64,000 nucleotides of DNA from Maribacter spongiicola. GTDB taxonomy: Bacteria; Bacteroidota; Bacteroidia; Flavobacteriales; Flavobacteriaceae. The stretch lies in the NCBI RefSeq assembly GCF_004364165.1, contig NZ_SOAY01000010.1, forward strand, positions 1,391,098 through 1,455,097, given 5' to 3'. The notes below the pieces were generated by a model, which saw nothing but the letters and a program-made list of their open reading frames with translations, did no database searches and had not been told where the DNA came from. Shown one piece after another: positions 60,437 to 64,000 of this stretch (its first letter is position 1; every line of letters starts with the position of its first letter). The translations under genes were made by a program, and so were the position numbers.

Positions 60437-62934
60437 TATTTCGATTTAATGGTAATGGTAGATGAACTTAAATTTTGTGAGCTTGCCGTTATATTAATTT
60501 CGCCAGATGCTTCGGTAGATTTTAATATAGCCAAGCTTTTGCCATAAAAAGATTTAATACGGTCTTCTTTAAAAGATTCTAAAGAGGCAGAATTTCCATT
60601 GCCAACTGCTTCGAGAACACCATTACCGGTTACTTCAAAATTTACTAAGTTATCTGCATTAGCACATAAATTACCATCTTTATCTTCAACCCTTACGGTT
60701 ATAAAAGACAGATCCTTTCCATCAGCATCAATACTGCTTCTATCAGCCACCAAAGTTATTTTAGCAGCTTTGCCTGCCGTTTTTATTTCTTTGGTTGCCA
60801 CTTCTTTATTGTTTTTATAAGCAACTACTTTTATACTGCCCGGTTGGTATGGTACGTTCCAAGACAGTCGGTATTTAGATTTGTAAATTCCGCGTTTAAA
60901 TCCATAACCTGAATCTAAGAAACCTCTGTATTCGGTAAAGACATCGGTTAAATCTTTGCCTTTTACTTTTTTGCCAAATGACTTCCCGTTTACAAATAAC
61001 TCCACTTCATCTGCATTGGTGTAGGCGTAAACCGGTATGGTCTGTCCTTCTCTTCCTTCCCAATTCCAATGTGGTAAAACATGTACCATAGGTTCTGTTG
61101 TCCATTGACTTTGGTATAAATAGAATCTATCTTTTGGAAATCCGCATAAATCTACCGGTGCAAAATAAGAAGCATGAGATGGCCAATCGTCGTTCCAATA
61201 ACCGTTGGTAGAATTATCTCTACCACCATAAGGTGTTGGTTCGCCTAAATAATCAAAACCTGTCCAAATAAACTCGCCTAAAGAATGTGGATTTGCCTCT
61301 TGTGCCGCAAATTCAATATCTGGTGCATACGCCCAATTAGGACCAACAGTAACATCATAACTAGAAACTTGGTTGGTCTCTTTATTGACATTGTATGCCT
61401 GCGGAATTTCATAAAACCCTCTAGTGCTTGTTTGTGATGAGGTTTCGGAACCATAGAAAATCATTTCAGGATTCTGTTTTCGTATTTCGTCATAGTAAGA
61501 AGGTTTGTAATTAACCCCTACCACATCAATCTGTGAAGCCAATTTATTAGTAAATGAAGCAGGATAGTTATTAAAACCGGCAGTTGTTGGTCTTGTGTTA
61601 TCTTCATCATGGCAAATATCATTTAGCATTTTTGCTGTTTTCCACCCGTCAGGTTTTGCTTGCTCTAAAATTTCATTACCAATACTCCACATAATTACCG
61701 ACGGGTGATTACGGTCTCTTTTTATCATATCACGTAAATCTGTTTCTGCCCATTCATCAAAATAATTGCTATATCCGTTAGGCACTTTCGGTATTTTCCA
61801 CTCGTCAAAAGCCTCGTCAATGACAACAATTCCTAATCTATCGCATACCTGAAGCATTTCTGGCGATGGCGGATTATGACTTGTTCGTAAAGCATTAGCA
61901 CCCATTTCTTGCATAATCTGCATTTGGCGTTCGGTTGCCCTATAATTTACTGCCGCACCTAGCGGTCCTAAATCATGATGCATGCAAACCCCATTAAGCT
62001 CGACAGCAGATCCGTTTAAATAAAAACCTTCTTTTTTAAAGTCAATATGTCTAATACCAAACTCGGTTTCATATTCATCTACAATTTGCCCGTCTATGAT
62101 AACACGACTTATAGATTTGTATAAATTGGGATTGCCAATATGCCATAATTTCGGGTTTGTAACCTCAATTTCTTGAATTTCTTTGCTTTCAGATTTTTTT
62201 AAAAGAGAGACTTGCGATGCGCTTACGGCCACGCTATTATTTTCGGTATCTAAAATGGTGGTTTCTAAAGTCACTTCTTTCGCACTTTCTGAAGCATTTT
62301 TTATTTTGGTTTCAACTTTTACCAATGCTTTTTCTGAGGTAGCAGTTGGGGTAGTGATGTAAGTTCCCCATTGCGGTATGTGTATTGCATTATTTATTTT
62401 TAAACGTACATTTCTGTAAATTCCCGCGCCAGGATACCAGCGTTCAGACAGTACTTCTGGTGCTAATTGTACAGCAATAACATTGTCTTCGCCAAACTTA
62501 ATATAAGGTGTTAAATAGTATTCAAAACCACTATACCCGTAGTGCCTTTTGCCAACAAAATTACCATTGATATATACTTTTGAATTATCCATTACTCCGT
62601 CAAATTCAATTGAAATTTGTTTGTCCTCGTTTTCTTTTTCTATGGTAAAATGTTTTCTGTACCACGCAATTCCATCAATTGTTAATCCACCGTTTCTGGC
62701 ATTATTACTACTGTCAAAAGGCATTTCTATAGCCCAATCATGTGGTACATTTACTTTTCTCCAATTGCTATCTTCTAAAGTTATACTTTCTCCATTTTCA
62801 ATAGTGTCTTTGACAAATAGCCAATCTTTATTAAAATCTATGTCTTCAATAACTTTTTCTTCTTTTGGCTGGCAAGAGGTTACTAAAAGCGCCAATAGAA
62901 TTATCTTATAAACTACTATTTTGAACAGTTTCAT
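60436..62934 (-). CDS. GH2 beta-galactosidase-like lipoprotein with DUF4982
   Basis: The start is set at the ATG at 62934 (832 residues); the longer frame begins with TTG inside the preceding gene. Lipobox VTSC. Sugar-binding domain (VNVPHDWAIEMPF), Ig-like domain, TIM barrel with acid/base Glu421 in WSIGNEIL and nucleophile Glu497 in YGSETSSQ, followed by a DUF4982 domain (HWNWEGREGQTIPVYAYTNADEVELFVNG) and an Ig-like invasin/BIG-type C-terminal domain (DGKDLSFITVRVEDKDGNL). Both catalytic Glu residues are intact, in contrast to the GH2 at 53481. It is expected to release beta-D-galactose or a related beta-sugar. It is translationally coupled to the sulfatase downstream. Confidence 0.94.
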   Translation of the reverse strand: MKLFKIVVYKIILLALLVTSCQPKEEKVIEDIDFNKDWLFVKDTIENGESITLEDSNWRKVNVPHDWAIEMPFDSSNNARNGGLTIDGIAWYRKHFTIEKENEDKQISIEFDGVMDNSKVYINGNFVGKRHYGYSGFEYYLTPYIKFGEDNVIAVQLAPEVLSERWYPGAGIYRNVRLKINNAIHIPQWGTYITTPTATSEKALVKVETKIKNASESAKEVTLETTILDTENNSVAVSASQVSLLKKSESKEIQEIEVTNPKLWHIGNPNLYKSISRVIIDGQIVDEYETEFGIRHIDFKKEGFYLNGSAVELNGVCMHHDLGPLGAAVNYRATERQMQIMQEMGANALRTSHNPPSPEMLQVCDRLGIVVIDEAFDEWKIPKVPNGYSNYFDEWAETDLRDMIKRDRNHPSVIMWSIGNEILEQAKPDGWKTAKMLNDICHDEDNTRPTTAGFNNYPASFTNKLASQIDVVGVNYKPSYYDEIRKQNPEMIFYGSETSSQTSTRGFYEIPQAYNVNKETNQVSSYDVTVGPNWAYAPDIEFAAQEANPHSLGEFIWTGFDYLGEPTPYGGRDNSTNGYWNDDWPSHASYFAPVDLCGFPKDRFYLYQSQWTTEPMVHVLPHWNWEGREGQTIPVYAYTNADEVELFVNGKSFGKKVKGKDLTDVFTEYRGFLDSGYGFKRGIYKSKYRLSWNVPYQPGSIKVVAYKNNKEVATKEIKTAGKAAKITLVADRSSIDADGKDLSFITVRVEDKDGNLCANADNLVNFEVTGNGVLEAVGNGNSASLESFKEDRIKSFYGKSLAILKSTEASGEINITASSQNLSSSTITIKSK

Positions 62935-62951
62935 TTCTTTAATTTCTATGG

Positions 62952-64000
62952 TTAATCGGTTAGGTTTGTAGTATAGCAATCGGTAATGTCAAGTGGATCA
63001 TCCATTTCTTGCTGTAATTGTTGCAAGTCTAGAAATAGCGATTTAATTCTTTCTTGTTGTTCAGCTAGATTAGAAATATCGTTCATTTCTTCAGGGTCAG
63101 CATTTAAATCGAAAAGGAGTATTTTTTTGATTTTAGGAAACACCATTAATTTGTAACCATCTTTACGTATCATTCTTTGAACGTCTAAATATGCACCGTA
63201 TATAGCACCATATTTGCTTTTGGTTTCTTTCCCTTTTGCAATATCCAGAAAACTATGATATTCAATATATGACGGTTTTTCTATACCTGCGATATCTAAT
63301 GAAGTAGCCATGGCATCTTGTAAATACACATCTACATTACTTTTTTTATTTTTTGGTATATCTGGACCTAAAATGATCATTGGTGGTCTAATACTATGCT
63401 CAAATAAGCTTTGCTTGCCCAACAAACCATGTCTGCCCATAGCCAAACCATGATCGGCCGTAAATATGATATAGGTATTGTTCATCTTTCCAGATTTTTT
63501 TAATGATGCTATAATTTTTCCTATTTGCGCATCTACATGGGTAATACTTGCGTAATATTCTTTGGTATGGGTTTTTATGGCAAGTTGTGTTCTAGGGAAG
63601 GGTGCCAATGCTTCATCTCTAAGGTTATCTCCATTAGCAATATCATGACGGTAGGTGTATTCGGGCATAAAGCTCTTCGGTACCGACATTTCTTCAATTG
63701 CATACATATTCTGATATTCTGGCGGAGCTTGCCTAGGATCATGAGGCGCATTGAAAGCCAAGTACATAAAAAAAGGTTTTTCACTTTCCTTAGCTTTATT
63801 TATAAACCCAATGGCATCATCTTTTAAAACTTCGCTCCAATGTTTTCCGCCTTGCCAGTATCCGCCATGAGCGGTATTTGTTGGTGACCAAGTAGTATCG
63901 TTGATAGAAAGCGGGCGATTATAGCCATTGGGCATAATATCGGCTGATTTTGCATTCGTAATTTTTGAAAGTGAATCGAACTTAGCAACCATGGTTTCGT
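62952..64000 (-). CDS. Sulfatase, partial (C-terminal part)
   Basis: The reading frame is open to the right edge, so the N-terminal part including the active-site Cys motif lies outside. Visible motifs: GYWQGGKHWSEVLKDDAIGFI, MYLAFNAPHDPRQAP, TADHGLAMGRHGLLGKQSLFEHSIRPP (second metal site with Asp-His) and LLFDLNADPEEMNDIS at the end. The ADHGxxxGxxGLxGKxSLFE loop places it with the DHG-type sulfatases at 41637 and 46366. It is upstream of the GH2 in the same operon, with its stop 17 bp from the GH2 start. Completeness cannot be judged. Confidence 0.9.
   Translation of the reverse strand, partial: ETMVAKFDSLSKITNAKSADIMPNGYNRPLSINDTTWSPTNTAHGGYWQGGKHWSEVLKDDAIGFINKAKESEKPFFMYLAFNAPHDPRQAPPEYQNMYAIEEMSVPKSFMPEYTYRHDIANGDNLRDEALAPFPRTQLAIKTHTKEYYASITHVDAQIGKIIASLKKSGKMNNTYIIFTADHGLAMGRHGLLGKQSLFEHSIRPPMIILGPDIPKNKKSNVDVYLQDAMATSLDIAGIEKPSYIEYHSFLDIAKGKETKSKYGAIYGAYLDVQRMIRKDGYKLMVFPKIKKILLFDLNADPEEMNDISNLAEQQERIKSLFLDLQQLQQEMDDPLDITDCYTTNLTD

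Noticed and set aside
1-64000. CRISPR arrays, tRNA or rRNA genes, insertion sequences, phage genes
   Set aside because: I saw no regularly spaced direct repeats with spacers, no transposase or integrase motifs and no cloverleaf-like segments in the gaps between genes.
1-64000. Carrageenan as substrate
   Set aside because: Sulfatases and GH16 would allow it, but a GH117-like enzyme and four GH29 enzymes fit an agarocolloid better, and I did not recognise GH82, GH127 or GH129 proteins. It is not fully excluded.

Overview
The window looks like part of a large polysaccharide utilization locus (PUL) from a marine member of the Flavobacteriia (Bacteroidota), of the Zobellia/Maribacter/Cellulophaga kind. 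Support comes from the low G+C content, a SusC/SusD pair, many lipoprotein signal peptides, Bacteroidota-type -7 promoter boxes (TAnnTTTG/A) and a dense set of sulfatases and glycoside hydrolases. I count ten formylglycine-type sulfatases (one partial), four GH16 endo-galactanase-like enzymes, four GH29 enzymes, three GH2 enzymes and one GH117-like enzyme. The GH117/GH16/GH2/GH29/sulfatase combination points to a sulfated red-algal galactan of the agar/porphyran type. This substrate call is an inference from families. No organism or substrate name is written in the sequence.

Layout. 1-2.9 kb: a cut-off DUF1080 lipoprotein, a Tat-exported Gfo/Idh/MocA oxidoreductase and an AraC-family regulator. 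3.1-12 kb: one operon with a di-c-heme DUF1549/DUF1553 lipoprotein, a Tat DUF1501 protein, a Tat NHL beta-propeller protein, a membrane-anchored c-type cytochrome with leucine-rich repeats, and a GH29. 12.1-16.7 kb: a GH16 gene facing a large FG-GAP/UnbV lipoprotein gene. 16.8-23.1 kb: the susC-susD-PKD surface-protein operon on the minus strand. 23.7-33 kb: plus-strand sulfatase, DUF5060/DUF4038 glycosidase-like protein, GH29, DUF1080, sulfatase and GH29. 33-43 kb: a six-gene minus-strand operon (two sulfatases, GH16, GH117-like, GH2, GH29). 43.2-48 kb: two sulfatases and a GH16. 48-51.5 kb: a stress-like island (Crp/Fnr regulator, HbpS/GlcG protein, beta-propeller/Dabb protein, SDR) that does not look like polysaccharide degradation. 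51.6-57.2 kb: GH16-GH2-sulfatase operon. 57.4-64 kb: sulfatase-GH2-sulfatase-sulfatase operon running in from beyond the right edge.

How it works together (inference). SusCD and the PKD lipoprotein capture and import oligosaccharides made by exported GH16 enzymes. Periplasmic sulfatases, GH29, GH2 and GH117 trim them from the ends. A periplasmic oxidoreductase, DUF1080 proteins and c-type cytochromes suggest a parallel oxidative (3-keto sugar) cleavage route.

The strongest unexplained signal is regulatory. Ten intergenic regions carry two half-sites (roughly AAATCATWYGTTAT) spaced exactly 21 bp, with a -7 box starting exactly 33 bp after the proximal NCAT. An eleventh, degenerate copy lies before the cytochrome operon. 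This is the layout expected for an AraC-type activator and ties almost the whole window into one regulon. The AraC gene at 1997-2866 is the only obvious candidate regulator in view.
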